This document shows positions 7,046 through 14,213 of a DNA stretch of 16,069 bases, in pieces. Below the pieces are notes generated by a model. It was not told where the DNA came from, made no database searches, and saw only the letters and a list, made by a program, of their open reading frames with translations. A program made the translations under genes and the position numbers. Source of the DNA: Microthrixaceae bacterium. GTDB taxonomy: Bacteria > Actinomycetota > Acidimicrobiia > Acidimicrobiales > DATDAH01. Location: the NCBI GenBank assembly GCA_020637195.1, contig JACJWK010000039.1:1-16069 (forward strand). Direction: 5' to 3'. Each line of letters starts with the position of its first letter. Position 1 is the stretch's first letter.

Positions 7046-8131
7046 ATGGCCGACGAACCCGTCCCGAGCGAGCGCATCCGCCTCGTCGTGCTCTTCGGCG
7101 GCCAGTCGGCCGAGCACGACGTCTCGTGCGTGACCGCCTCCCACGTGCTCGCCGCCGCCGACCCGCAGAAGTACGCGGTCCAGCCCGTCGGCATCACCCG
7201 CGAGGGCCAGTGGGTGTTCGCCGAGGACGCCGCCAAGGCCCTCGCCGAGGGCCCCAAGGCCCTCCCCGCCTCGCTGGCCACGACCGGCCCCGATGTCGAC
7301 GCCCTCCCCACCGTCGCCCCCGCCGGCGACGAGACCGTCGTGGTCCTGCCCCTCCTGCACGGCCCGATGGGCGAGGACGGCACCGTCCAGGGGATGCTCG
7401 AGCTGGCCGGCGTGCCCTACGTGGGCGCCGGCGTCCTCGGCTCGGCGGTGGCGATGGACAAGGCCATGGCCAAGCAGGTCACCGGCGCCGCCGGCATCCC
7501 CCAGCCCCGCTACCGGGCCTGGCGTGAGGCCGACCTCAGCGACCGGGCGCTGCACGCCGCCATCGACGACCTGGGCCTGCCGCTCTTCGTCAAGCCGGCC
7601 AACATGGGCTCGTCCATCGGCATCTCCAAAGCCAAGACGTTCGACGAGCTCGAGCAGGGCGTCGCGCTGGCCCTCAGCTACGACGAGTGGGTGGTGGTCG
7701 AGGAGGCGGTGTCCCCTGCCCGGGAGATCGAGGTCGCCGTGCTCGGCAACCTCGAGCCGCAGGCCTCGGTGCCGGGCGAGATCGTCCCCGGCGCCGAGTT
7801 CTACGACTACGCCGACAAGTACGAGGACGGCGCCGAGGCGCTGATCCCCGCCGATCTCGACGAGGCCGAGACGGCCGAGGTGCAGGCGCTCGCCCTGCGG
7901 GCCTACCGGGCGCTGCGCGCCGAGGGCATGGCCCGCGTCGACTTCTTCTACGAGAAGGGCGGCCGGGGCTTCCTCCTCAACGAGATCAACACCATCCCCG
8001 GCTTCACCCCGATCTCGATGTACCCGAAGCTCTGGGAGGCCTCCGGCCTGCCCTACGACCGCCTCATCGACGAGCTGGTCCGTCTCGCCCTCGAGCGCAA
8101 CGGCCGGCGCCGCCGCCGCACCGACCGGTAG
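7046..8131 (+). CDS. ddl: D-alanine--D-alanine ligase
   Basis: Makes D-Ala-D-Ala from two D-alanines with ATP, supplying MurF. The 361-aa protein shows the N-terminal VLFGGQSAEHDVS block (15-27), the LLHGPMGEDGTVQG segment, the ATP-grasp block VKPANMGSSIGISKA, and the C-terminal metal and substrate block LNEINTIPGFTPISMYPKLWEASG. The omega-loop EFYDYADKY carries the tyrosine typical of D-Ala-D-Ala ligases rather than the D-lactate-forming Van type. ATG 7046 is set by a TAGCTT box 6 nt upstream. It is divergent from murF across a 206-bp gap, and its 3' end converges on the TetR gene. Confidence 0.95.
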   Translation: MADEPVPSERIRLVVLFGGQSAEHDVSCVTASHVLAAADPQKYAVQPVGITREGQWVFAEDAAKALAEGPKALPASLATTGPDVDALPTVAPAGDETVVVLPLLHGPMGEDGTVQGMLELAGVPYVGAGVLGSAVAMDKAMAKQVTGAAGIPQPRYRAWREADLSDRALHAAIDDLGLPLFVKPANMGSSIGISKAKTFDELEQGVALALSYDEWVVVEEAVSPAREIEVAVLGNLEPQASVPGEIVPGAEFYDYADKYEDGAEALIPADLDEAETAEVQALALRAYRALRAEGMARVDFFYEKGGRGFLLNEINTIPGFTPISMYPKLWEASGLPYDRLIDELVRLALERNGRRRRRTDR

Positions 8132-8136
8132 CGGTT

Positions 8137-8164
8137 CGCCGGCCGGTCGCGCTGGTCGCCGGCG
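8137..8164. terminator. possible hairpin between converging ddl and tetR-family gene
   Basis: CGCCGGC (8137-8143) and GCCGGCG (8158-8164) form a 7-bp stem around a 14-nt loop just after the ddl stop, in a 70-bp convergent gap. There is no T-run, so if it terminates, it is not of the classical kind. Confidence 0.3.
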
Positions 8165-8201
8165 GCCGCGTCCCCGCCCCGTCGAGGGTCGCCCCGCTCG
8201 C

Positions 8202-8819
8202 TCAGGTCGACGTGGGCTCGGATCCCGGCACGACGAGCGCGCTCTTGAGGAAGTCGAGGAGCTCGGTGCGGCGGCGCACCATGGCCTTCATGCCCGGCTC
8301 GACGCCCACGGCGCGCAGCACCTCGACCTCGGTGGCGACGCCGATCACCGTCGAGTAGGCCGACATCAGCACCAGGCGGGGGTCCGAGCGGCGCATGTGG
8401 CCCGCCGCCATCTCGGCCTCGAGGAAGCCGCGGGCCCGCACCACCAGCGGCTCGAGGTCGTCGGTCAGGCGCGTCGCCGCCGGCGGGCCGAGGCGGGTCA
8501 CCTCCCGGATCAGTCCGAGCAGCTCCGGGCGCCGCAACGCCAAGCGAAACACGGAGCGCACCACCGCCTCGATCCGGGGCCAGCCCGGCGGCGACGACGC
8601 CACCGCGTCCTCCAGCGCGCCGGCGAGCTCGGCGGCGCTGAGGTCGATCACCGCGTCGAGCAGCGCCGCCTTCGACGGGAAGTAGTAGAGGATCGTCTGC
8701 TTCGACACGCCGAGCTCGGCGGCCACGTCGTCGAGCGACGTGGCCTCGTACCCCGGGCCGCCGAACGACTCGAGCGCCGCCTGCAGGACCCGCTCGCGGG
8801 TGTCGGTCGTGCGCGCCAC
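8202..8819 (-). CDS. TetR-family transcriptional regulator
   Basis: This 205-aa protein begins at GTG 8819. The DNA-binding domain is typical: TRERVLQAALESF (helix 1) followed by a helix-turn-helix in TSLDDVAAELGVSKQTILYYFPSK (about 28-50). The C-terminal ligand and dimer domain is divergent, as usual for the family, so no ligand can be named. The gene is read away from the fatty-acyl reductase operon with only 25 nt to that operon's leader ORF. A short palindrome in the gap covers this gene's own -10 box, so autoregulation plus control of the divergent operon is the natural inference. An acyl-CoA or lipid ligand would suit the neighbours but is not shown. Confidence 0.92.
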   Translation of the reverse strand: MARTTDTRERVLQAALESFGGPGYEATSLDDVAAELGVSKQTILYYFPSKAALLDAVIDLSAAELAGALEDAVASSPPGWPRIEAVVRSVFRLALRRPELLGLIREVTRLGPPAATRLTDDLEPLVVRARGFLEAEMAAGHMRRSDPRLVLMSAYSTVIGVATEVEVLRAVGVEPGMKAMVRRRTELLDFLKSALVVPGSEPTST

Positions 8820-8820
8820 T

Positions 8821-8832
8821 TACCAGATGGTA
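8821..8832. promoter_or_regulatory. putative TetR operator
   Basis: TACCA-GA-TGGTA is an inverted repeat of two perfect 5-bp arms around 2 nt. It contains the TetR-gene -10 box on the minus strand (8827-8832) and directly touches the operon -10 box on plus (8833-8838), so a bound repressor would block both. The arms do not extend further, and TetR sites are often longer, so the exact site may differ. Confidence 0.5.
8827..8832 (-). promoter_or_regulatory. -10 box of the tetR-family gene (leaderless)
   Basis: On the minus strand TACCAT is followed by 7 nt and then GTG 8819, with no Shine-Dalgarno sequence. Confidence 0.6.
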
Positions 8833-8838
8833 GAGAAT
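8833..8838 (+). promoter_or_regulatory. -10 candidate of the lipid-type operon
   Basis: GAGAAT, the end of a TAGAGAAT stretch at 8831-8838, is followed by 6 nt and then GTG 8845. It keeps the A and final T of TANNNT. With this spacing the mRNA would begin at the GTG of a short leader ORF rather than at the reductase gene. Confidence 0.45.
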
Positions 8839-8844
8839 GGGGCC

Positions 8845-8898
8845 GTGATCGGGGAGACGCATGATCCCAGCGCACCGCTGAAGCGAGCGCGCCCGTGA
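8845..8898 (+). CDS. 17-aa leader ORF coupled to the acyl reductase gene
   Basis: GTG 8845 opens a 17-codon ORF translating as MIGETHDPSAPLKRARP. Its TGA (8896-8898) overlaps the GTG start of the reductase (8895-8897) as GTGA. A -10-like GAGAAT lies 6 nt upstream of GTG 8845, so the ORF would sit at the very 5' end of a leaderless mRNA. The reductase has no Shine-Dalgarno sequence, and its frame has a stop at 8862, so a ribosome starting on the leader and re-initiating at GTGA would explain how the reductase is translated. I do not recognise the peptide. It is seen only as an open frame, and expression is inference. Confidence 0.45.
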   Translation: MIGETHDPSAPLKRARP

Positions 8899-11288
8899 TC
8901 CGGGAGGCGCTGAGCGGCAAGCGCATCGCGATCACGGGCTCGACGGGCTTCCTCGGCACCGCACTGGTCGAGCGCCTGCTCTGGGCGGTGCCCGACTGCG
9001 AGCTGGTGCTGCTCATCCGCGCCGGCCGCAGCTCGAGCGTCGAGCGCCGCGCCGCCCGCGAGCTGTTCAAGAACGACGCCTTCGACCGCCTCCGGGCCGC
9101 GCTCGGCAAGGAGGGCTTCGAGGACGCCGTCGCCCGGCGGGTGCAGGTGGTCGAGGGCGACGTCAGCAGCGACGGCCTCGGCCTCGACGACGCCGGCCGC
9201 GCCGCCCTGGCGAGCTGCGACATCGTCATCCACTCCGCCGCCACCGTCTCGTTCGACTCGCCGCTCGACGGCGCCGTCGAGGTCAACCTGCTCGGGCCCG
9301 TGCGCATCGTCGAGACCCTCCACGACCTGGGCGTCAACCCGCACCTCGTGGCGGTGTCCACCTGCTACGTCGCCGGCTCGCGACGGGGCGACGCCCCCGA
9401 GGAGCTCGTCGACGACAGCCCGTTCTTCGTGGACGTGCCGTGGCGCGCCGAGGTCGACGCCGCCCGGCGGGCCCGCACCGACGCCGAGGCCGAGAGCCGC
9501 ACGCCCGAGATGCTGGCGCGGTTCGCGAAGATGGCCCGCGACGAGCTCGGCGCCGCCGGCACCCCGCTGCTGTCGGCCAAGACCGAGCACCAGCGCACCC
9601 GCTGGGTCGCCGACCGCATGGCCGAGGCGGGCATCGCCCGGGCCAGCTCGCTCGGGTGGCCCGACGCCTACGCCTACACCAAGGCCCTGGGCGAGCGGGC
9701 CCTCGTCGAGACCCGCGGCGACGTGCCCGTCAGCATCGTGCGGCCGTCGATCATCGAGTCGGCCCTCGCCGAGCCGAAGGCGGGCTGGATCCGGGGCTTC
9801 CGGATGGCCGAGCCGGTGATCATCTCGTACGCCCGCGGCCTGCTCACCGAGTTCCCCGGCGTCCCCGAGGGGATCATCGACGTCATCCCGGTCGACCTCG
9901 TCGTCGGCGCCATCTGCGCCGCCGCCGCCCAGCCGCCGCCGGCCGAGCCCCACGTCATCCAGGTCGCCTCGGGCACCGCCAACCCGCTGCGCTACCGCCA
10001 GCTCGTGAAGCTCGTCGAGGCCTGGTTCACCGAGCACCCGCTCTACGAGAACGACGGCCAGCCCATCGCCGTGCCCGAGTGGGGCTTCCCCGGACGGGGC
10101 AAGGTCGAGGGCCAGCTCAAGCGGGCCAAGAACGTGCTCGGACGCACCGAGTCCGTCCTGTCCGCCCTGCCCCTGCGGGGCCGGCAGGCCGAGTTCAGCG
10201 CCAACGTCGAGTCCAAGCGCGAGGAGGCCGAGCGGGCCCTCAGCTACGTCGAGCTGTACGGCAAGTACGCGGAGTGCGAGGCGCTCTACGGCGTCGAGCG
10301 CCTCATGGCGCTGTGGGCCGAGATCGACGACGAGGACCGCGAGCACTTCGCCTTCGACCCCCACGTCATCGACTGGGACCACTTCGTCCCCCACGTGCAC
10401 CTGCCGTCGGTCGTCGACCAGGCCCGGGTCAAGAGCACCCCCGGCAAGAAGGCGGGCCCGACCCGCGAGGTGCGCCTCCGGGGCCAGATCCTCTCCCCCG
10501 ACCGGCACCTGGCCGCGTTCGACCTCGAGAACACCCTCATCGCCTCGAACGTCGTGGCGTCGTACGCCTGGCTCGCCAGCCGGCGACTCTCGCGCCAGGA
10601 GCGGGTCCGCTTCGTCGCCCGGACGCTCGCCGAGGGACCCCGCCTGCTCTCGCTCGACCGCAAGGACCGCAGCGACTTCCTGCGCTACTTCTACCGCAGG
10701 TACGAGGGTGCGCCGGCCGAGCAGTTGGCCGAGGACAGCCAGGAGATGTTCAGCGCGCTGATCCTGTCGAAGTCCTTCCCCGCCGCCATCCGGCGGGTGC
10801 GCGAGCACCGCCGCCTCGGCCACCGCACCGTGCTGATCACGGGCGCCCTCGACTTCGTCATCGAGCCGCTGCGCCCGCTCTTCGACGACATCGTGTGCGC
10901 CGAGCTGTCCCAGACGCGGGGCCGGTACACGGGCGAGCTCATCGACGTGCCCCCCACCGGCGAGACGCGCGCCCAGGCGATGGCGAGCTACGCGGCGGCG
11001 GAGGGGCTCTCGCTGAAGGAGTCGGTCGCCTACGCCGACTCGGCGTCCGACCTGCCCATGCTCGAGGCCGTCGGCTTCCCCGTGGCGGTCAACCCCGAGA
11101 CCCGCCTCGCCGCCCTCGCCCGCAAGCGGGGCTGGCTCGTCGAGCACTTCGACAAGGCGCCCGGCGGGCCCCGACCCCCGCTGCCACTGGCCCGCCGCCG
11201 CGGGGCCACCGGCCCCGGCCTGCTCGAGTCGATCATGAACAAAGAGCCGGCATCGTCGGGCGCCAGGGCCCGGAAGGGCCGGCGATGA
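8895..11288 (+). CDS. fatty acyl-CoA reductase domain fused to a HAD-IB phosphatase-like domain
   Basis: A 797-aa two-domain protein. Residues about 9-345 are an extended-SDR fatty acyl reductase: NAD(P) loop ITGSTGFLG (13-21), VSTCYVAG (154-161), active-site Tyr259 and Lys263 in YAYTK, and the FAR-type block VRPSIIESALAEPKAGWIRGF. This family reduces acyl-CoA or acyl-ACP to aldehyde or alcohol. Residues about 345-535 are of unknown fold. Residues about 538-750 resemble SerB-like HAD-IB enzymes: FDLENTL (Asp543 nucleophile), LITGA (Thr649) and AYADSASDLPML (Asp715, Asp719). The second motif I acid is Glu545 instead of Asp, and the usual motif III lysine appears to be Arg692. The start is GTG 8895, because an in-frame stop at 8862 excludes earlier starts. 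The 3' end overlaps the next gene by ATGA. It is probably cytosolic. Confidence 0.85.
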   Translation: MIREALSGKRIAITGSTGFLGTALVERLLWAVPDCELVLLIRAGRSSSVERRAARELFKNDAFDRLRAALGKEGFEDAVARRVQVVEGDVSSDGLGLDDAGRAALASCDIVIHSAATVSFDSPLDGAVEVNLLGPVRIVETLHDLGVNPHLVAVSTCYVAGSRRGDAPEELVDDSPFFVDVPWRAEVDAARRARTDAEAESRTPEMLARFAKMARDELGAAGTPLLSAKTEHQRTRWVADRMAEAGIARASSLGWPDAYAYTKALGERALVETRGDVPVSIVRPSIIESALAEPKAGWIRGFRMAEPVIISYARGLLTEFPGVPEGIIDVIPVDLVVGAICAAAAQPPPAEPHVIQVASGTANPLRYRQLVKLVEAWFTEHPLYENDGQPIAVPEWGFPGRGKVEGQLKRAKNVLGRTESVLSALPLRGRQAEFSANVESKREEAERALSYVELYGKYAECEALYGVERLMALWAEIDDEDREHFAFDPHVIDWDHFVPHVHLPSVVDQARVKSTPGKKAGPTREVRLRGQILSPDRHLAAFDLENTLIASNVVASYAWLASRRLSRQERVRFVARTLAEGPRLLSLDRKDRSDFLRYFYRRYEGAPAEQLAEDSQEMFSALILSKSFPAAIRRVREHRRLGHRTVLITGALDFVIEPLRPLFDDIVCAELSQTRGRYTGELIDVPPTGETRAQAMASYAAAEGLSLKESVAYADSASDLPMLEAVGFPVAVNPETRLAALARKRGWLVEHFDKAPGGPRPPLPLARRRGATGPGLLESIMNKEPASSGARARKGRR

Positions 11289-12493
11289 AGGCCCTCGTGT
11301 TCGAGCGGGACGTCCCCCGCTTCGCGGCGGCCAAGGTCGCCGGCGGCCTCCTGCCCGGGCGTGGCGTCCGGGTCGGCCCCCTCCAGCTCGACGACGTCGA
11401 CCCGCCCGAGCTGCCGGGCCCCGACTGGGTCGTCGTGCGCCCCCGCCTGGCCGGGATCTGCGGCTCCGATCTCGCCACCATCGACGGCGCCTCGTCCCGG
11501 TACTTCGAGCCCATCGTCTCGTTCCCCTTCGTGCCCGGCCACGAGGTCGTCGGCGAGCTCGACGACGGCACCCGGGTCGTGCTCGAGCCGGTCCTCGGCT
11601 GCGTGACCCGCGGCATCAACCCCGTCTGCGGCGCCTGCGCCCGTGGCGACCTGGGCAACTGCGAGCGCATCGCGTTCGGCCACCTCGAGCCGGGCCTCCA
11701 GACGGGCTTCTGCTGCGACACGGGCGGCGGCTGGTCGACGTTCATGGTCGCCCACCGCAGCCAGCTCCACGAGGTCCCCGACGCGATGAGCGACGAGGCC
11801 GCGGTGATGGTCGAGCCCGCGGCCTGCGCCGTCCACGCCGCCCTGGCGGCCCACGCCGGCCCGCAGGACACGGTGGTGGTCCTCGGCGCCGGCACCCTGG
11901 GCCTGCTCACCGTGGCCGCCCTGCGGCGCTGGTCGCCACCGGCCCAGCTGCTGGCCACGGCGAAGCACCCCGACCAGCAGGCCCTCGCCCGGGCCCTGGG
12001 CGCCGGTCGGGTGGTGGAGCCGGGCGCGGTCCGCCGGGCCGTGCGCCGCCTCGCCGGCACCCTCGCCATCAGCCGCGGCGAGGACGAGGGCGACATCGAG
12101 CGCCTCACCGGCGGCGCCGACGTGGTGGTCGACTGCGTCGGCAGCGCCGAGAGCCTCGCCGACGCCCTGGCCGTCGTCCGCCCCCGGGGCCGGGTGGTCG
12201 TGGCGGGCATGCCCGGCCAGGTGTCGATCGACCTCACCGGCCTGTGGCACCGGGAGATCGAGCTCGTCGGCGCCTACACCTACGGCACCGAGACCCTGCC
12301 CGGCGGCGAGCGCCGCCGCACCTTCGACCTGGCCTTCGAGCTGGCCGCCGCAGCCGACCTCGGCCGCCTGGTGTCGGCCACCTACCCCCTGCGGCGCTAT
12401 CGCGAAGCCATCGAGCACGCCGCCACCGCCGGCGCCCGCGGCGCGGTGAAGGTCGCCTTCGACCTCCGAGACGAGAAGGAACGCAACCCATGA
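11285..12493 (+). CDS. zinc-dependent medium-chain alcohol dehydrogenase
   Basis: A 402-aa MDR-family enzyme. Catalytic zinc ligands are Cys59 in GICGSD, His86-Glu87 in PGHE and probably Glu177 in VEPAACA. Structural zinc cysteines are 106, 115, 118 and 126; the first is set further away than in the classical lobe. The NAD(P) loop VVVLGAGTLG is at 197-206. The family interconverts alcohols with aldehydes or ketones. The start overlaps the reductase stop as ATGA, so translation is probably coupled, and the gene is in one operon with a fatty-acyl reductase, a LarA-like protein and an acyltransferase. Oxidation or reduction of a lipid alcohol is a reasonable inference, but nothing in the sequence fixes the substrate. 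The 3' end overlaps a 43-aa ORF, again by ATGA. Confidence 0.88.
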   Translation: MKALVFERDVPRFAAAKVAGGLLPGRGVRVGPLQLDDVDPPELPGPDWVVVRPRLAGICGSDLATIDGASSRYFEPIVSFPFVPGHEVVGELDDGTRVVLEPVLGCVTRGINPVCGACARGDLGNCERIAFGHLEPGLQTGFCCDTGGGWSTFMVAHRSQLHEVPDAMSDEAAVMVEPAACAVHAALAAHAGPQDTVVVLGAGTLGLLTVAALRRWSPPAQLLATAKHPDQQALARALGAGRVVEPGAVRRAVRRLAGTLAISRGEDEGDIERLTGGADVVVDCVGSAESLADALAVVRPRGRVVVAGMPGQVSIDLTGLWHREIELVGAYTYGTETLPGGERRRTFDLAFELAAAADLGRLVSATYPLRRYREAIEHAATAGARGAVKVAFDLRDEKERNP

Positions 12494-12621
12494 CCAACGA
12501 CGCCCAGAACGCGCACGACGCCTGCCCGCCGGTCGAGCGGCTGCGCCGCGGAGCGGAGCAGCGGCGCCGAATCGAGTCGGATCCCGAAGGGGCGCCGACG
12601 AAGGAGGCGCAGGCGGTATGA
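12490..12621 (+). CDS. 43-aa small ORF coupled on both sides
   Basis: ATG 12490 overlaps the stop of the alcohol dehydrogenase gene as ATGA, and its own TGA (12619-12621) overlaps ATG 12618 of the LarA-like gene, again as ATGA. It is preceded by GAGAAGGA, a usable Shine-Dalgarno sequence about 8 nt before the ATG. The product is polar and charged (ERLRRGAEQRRRIES in the middle), with one Cys, no membrane segment and no domain I recognise. Its last codons contain AAGGAGG, the ribosome-binding site of the LarA-like gene. It may be a true small protein or a coupling ORF that carries ribosomes across the 124-nt gap. The double four-base overlap argues that it is translated. Confidence 0.6.
   Translation: MTNDAQNAHDACPPVERLRRGAEQRRRIESDPEGAPTKEAQAV
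12601..12607 (+). promoter_or_regulatory. strong Shine-Dalgarno of the LarA-like gene
   Basis: AAGGAGG lies 10 nt before ATG 12618, inside the last codons of the 43-aa ORF. It fixes the start of the LarA-like protein. Confidence 0.75.
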
Positions 12622-14213
12622 ACCCCCGTCCGGGCTTCGTGTTGGAGGTCGACAAGTCGACCCCGCCGATCCTGTTCCACCACGGCGAGGGCTTCCGCCT
12701 CGAGCGCCTGCCCGCCGGCCGCTCACGGGTGATCTACGCCGGCGAGCCCCTCAAGGCCCTGAAGGACCCCGACGGCGCCATCCGCGACGCCCTCGAGCAC
12801 CCGGTCGACAAGGAGCCGCTCCGGGCCCTGCTGTTCCCGGGCATGAAGCTCACCATCGCCTTCGACGACATCTCGTTGCCGTTGCCCCAGATGCGCCGAC
12901 CCGACATCCGCCAGCGGGTCATCGAGGCGGTGCTCGACCTCGCCGCCGAGGCGGGGGTGGACGACGTCCACCTCATCGCCGCGCTGGCCCTGCACCGGCG
13001 CATGACCGAGTCCGAGCTGCGCCACGCGGTCGGCGACCGGGTCTACGACGCCTTCGCCCCCGACGGCCTGCTCTACAACTTCGACGCGGAGGACCGCGAC
13101 AACCTCGCGTTCCTCGGCGAGACGGAGAAGGGCGAGGAGGTCGAGATCTCCAAGCGGGCGGCGGAGAGCGACCTCGTCGTCTACGTCAACATCAACCTCG
13201 TCTCGATGGACGGCGGCCACAAGAGCACCGCCACCGGCCTGGCCAGCTACCGCAGCCTGCGCCACCACCACAACGTCCACACCATGCAGCACTCCAACTC
13301 GTTCATGGACCAGGAGCACTCGGCCCTGCACTCCGCGAACTGGCGCATGGGCAAGGTGATCCGCGACGCCGGGGTGAAGGTCTTCCAGATCGAGACGACG
13401 GTCAACAACAACGTGTTCGGCACCGAGGGCCCCATGAGCGTGCTGCAGAAGCGCGAGTGGGAGTGGACCGCCCGGGACCGGGCCAGCTTCCTCGCCATGT
13501 CGAAGGGCCTGAAGCACATGCCGTCGAAGGCCAAGCGCTCGGTGTTCAACGGCTGGCGGGCCCCGATGGGCATGACCGGCGTGCACGCCGGCGAGATCGA
13601 GGCGGTGCACCGCCTGACGACCGCCGACGTCTACCGCCAGCAGCTCGTGCCGGTCGAGGGCCAGACCGACATCCTCACCATGGGCCTGCCCTACATCTGC
13701 CCGTACAACGTCAACTCGGTGATGAACCCGATCCTCGTCATGTGCCTGGGCCTCGGGTACTTCTTCAACATGTACAAGGGCCGGCCCCTCGTGCGCGAGG
13801 GCGGCGTGTTGATCATGAGCCACCCCACGCCGTGGGAGTTCCACCCCGTGCACCACCCGAGCTACATCGACTTCTTCGAGCAGGTGCTGGCCGAGACCAC
13901 CGACCCCGTCGAGATCGAGAAGACCTTCGAGCAGGGCTTCGCCGAGGACGAGTGGTACCGCCACCTGTACCGGACGTCGTACGCCTACCACGGCGTCCAC
14001 CCGTTCTACATGTGGTACTGGGGCAGCCACGCGCTGAAGCACCTGGGTGCGACCATCATCGTGGGCGGCGACACCCGTGCGGTCCGCCGGCTCGGCTTCA
14101 AGCCCGCGTCGACGCTGCAGGACGCCCTCGAGATGGCCTCCGACGTGGTCGGACGCGACGCCACGATCACCCACTTCCACAACCCGCCCATCCTCATGGC
14201 CGACGTGTCCTGA
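12618..14213 (+). CDS. LarA-like protein (lactate racemase domain / DUF2088 superfamily), divergent
   Basis: A 531-aa protein, about 100 residues longer than LarA (about 424 aa). LarA enzymes use a nickel-pincer nucleotide bound to a lysine to racemise or epimerise hydroxyacids by hydride transfer. Seen here: DDISLPLP (83-90) in place of DDxTRPxP; ALHRRMTESEL with His126; and DGGHKS with Lys202 followed 16 residues later by His218. The His126-Lys202 distance (76) and the Lys202-His218 distance (16) equal those of LarA residues His108, Lys184 and His200. The second catalytic His (174) is replaced by Ile192, and the substrate-binding Arg (75) by Leu87. So cofactor binding looks kept, but lactate is unlikely as substrate. 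No larB, larC or larE is in the window. The start is fixed by AAGGAGG and ATGA coupling. Confidence 0.75.
   Translation: MNPRPGFVLEVDKSTPPILFHHGEGFRLERLPAGRSRVIYAGEPLKALKDPDGAIRDALEHPVDKEPLRALLFPGMKLTIAFDDISLPLPQMRRPDIRQRVIEAVLDLAAEAGVDDVHLIAALALHRRMTESELRHAVGDRVYDAFAPDGLLYNFDAEDRDNLAFLGETEKGEEVEISKRAAESDLVVYVNINLVSMDGGHKSTATGLASYRSLRHHHNVHTMQHSNSFMDQEHSALHSANWRMGKVIRDAGVKVFQIETTVNNNVFGTEGPMSVLQKREWEWTARDRASFLAMSKGLKHMPSKAKRSVFNGWRAPMGMTGVHAGEIEAVHRLTTADVYRQQLVPVEGQTDILTMGLPYICPYNVNSVMNPILVMCLGLGYFFNMYKGRPLVREGGVLIMSHPTPWEFHPVHHPSYIDFFEQVLAETTDPVEIEKTFEQGFAEDEWYRHLYRTSYAYHGVHPFYMWYWGSHALKHLGATIIVGGDTRAVRRLGFKPASTLQDALEMASDVVGRDATITHFHNPPILMADVS

Noticed and set aside
8861..8881. 6-codon ORF starting at ATG 8861
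   Set aside because: It has no Shine-Dalgarno sequence and no -10 box at leaderless spacing, and it ends before the reductase start without overlap. The GTG 8845 frame explains the region better.
8820..11147. Very long open frame on the minus strand opposite the acyl reductase gene
   Set aside because: The frame lacks any domain and is Gly/Val/Asp/Leu-rich as expected for the mirror of a GC-rich coding frame. The plus strand has clear FAR and HAD motifs.
9440..11284. Open plus-strand frame running into the alcohol dehydrogenase gene, which could suggest a much longer protein
   Set aside because: The first 615 codons are Arg/Pro-rich and out of frame with the reductase. The dehydrogenase fold starts at ATG 11285, which is coupled by ATGA to the previous stop.
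12618..14213. Naming the LarA-like gene as lactate racemase (larA)
   Set aside because: One of the two catalytic histidines and the substrate-binding arginine are not in place, the protein is about 100 residues longer, and the lipid-type neighbours do not point to lactate.
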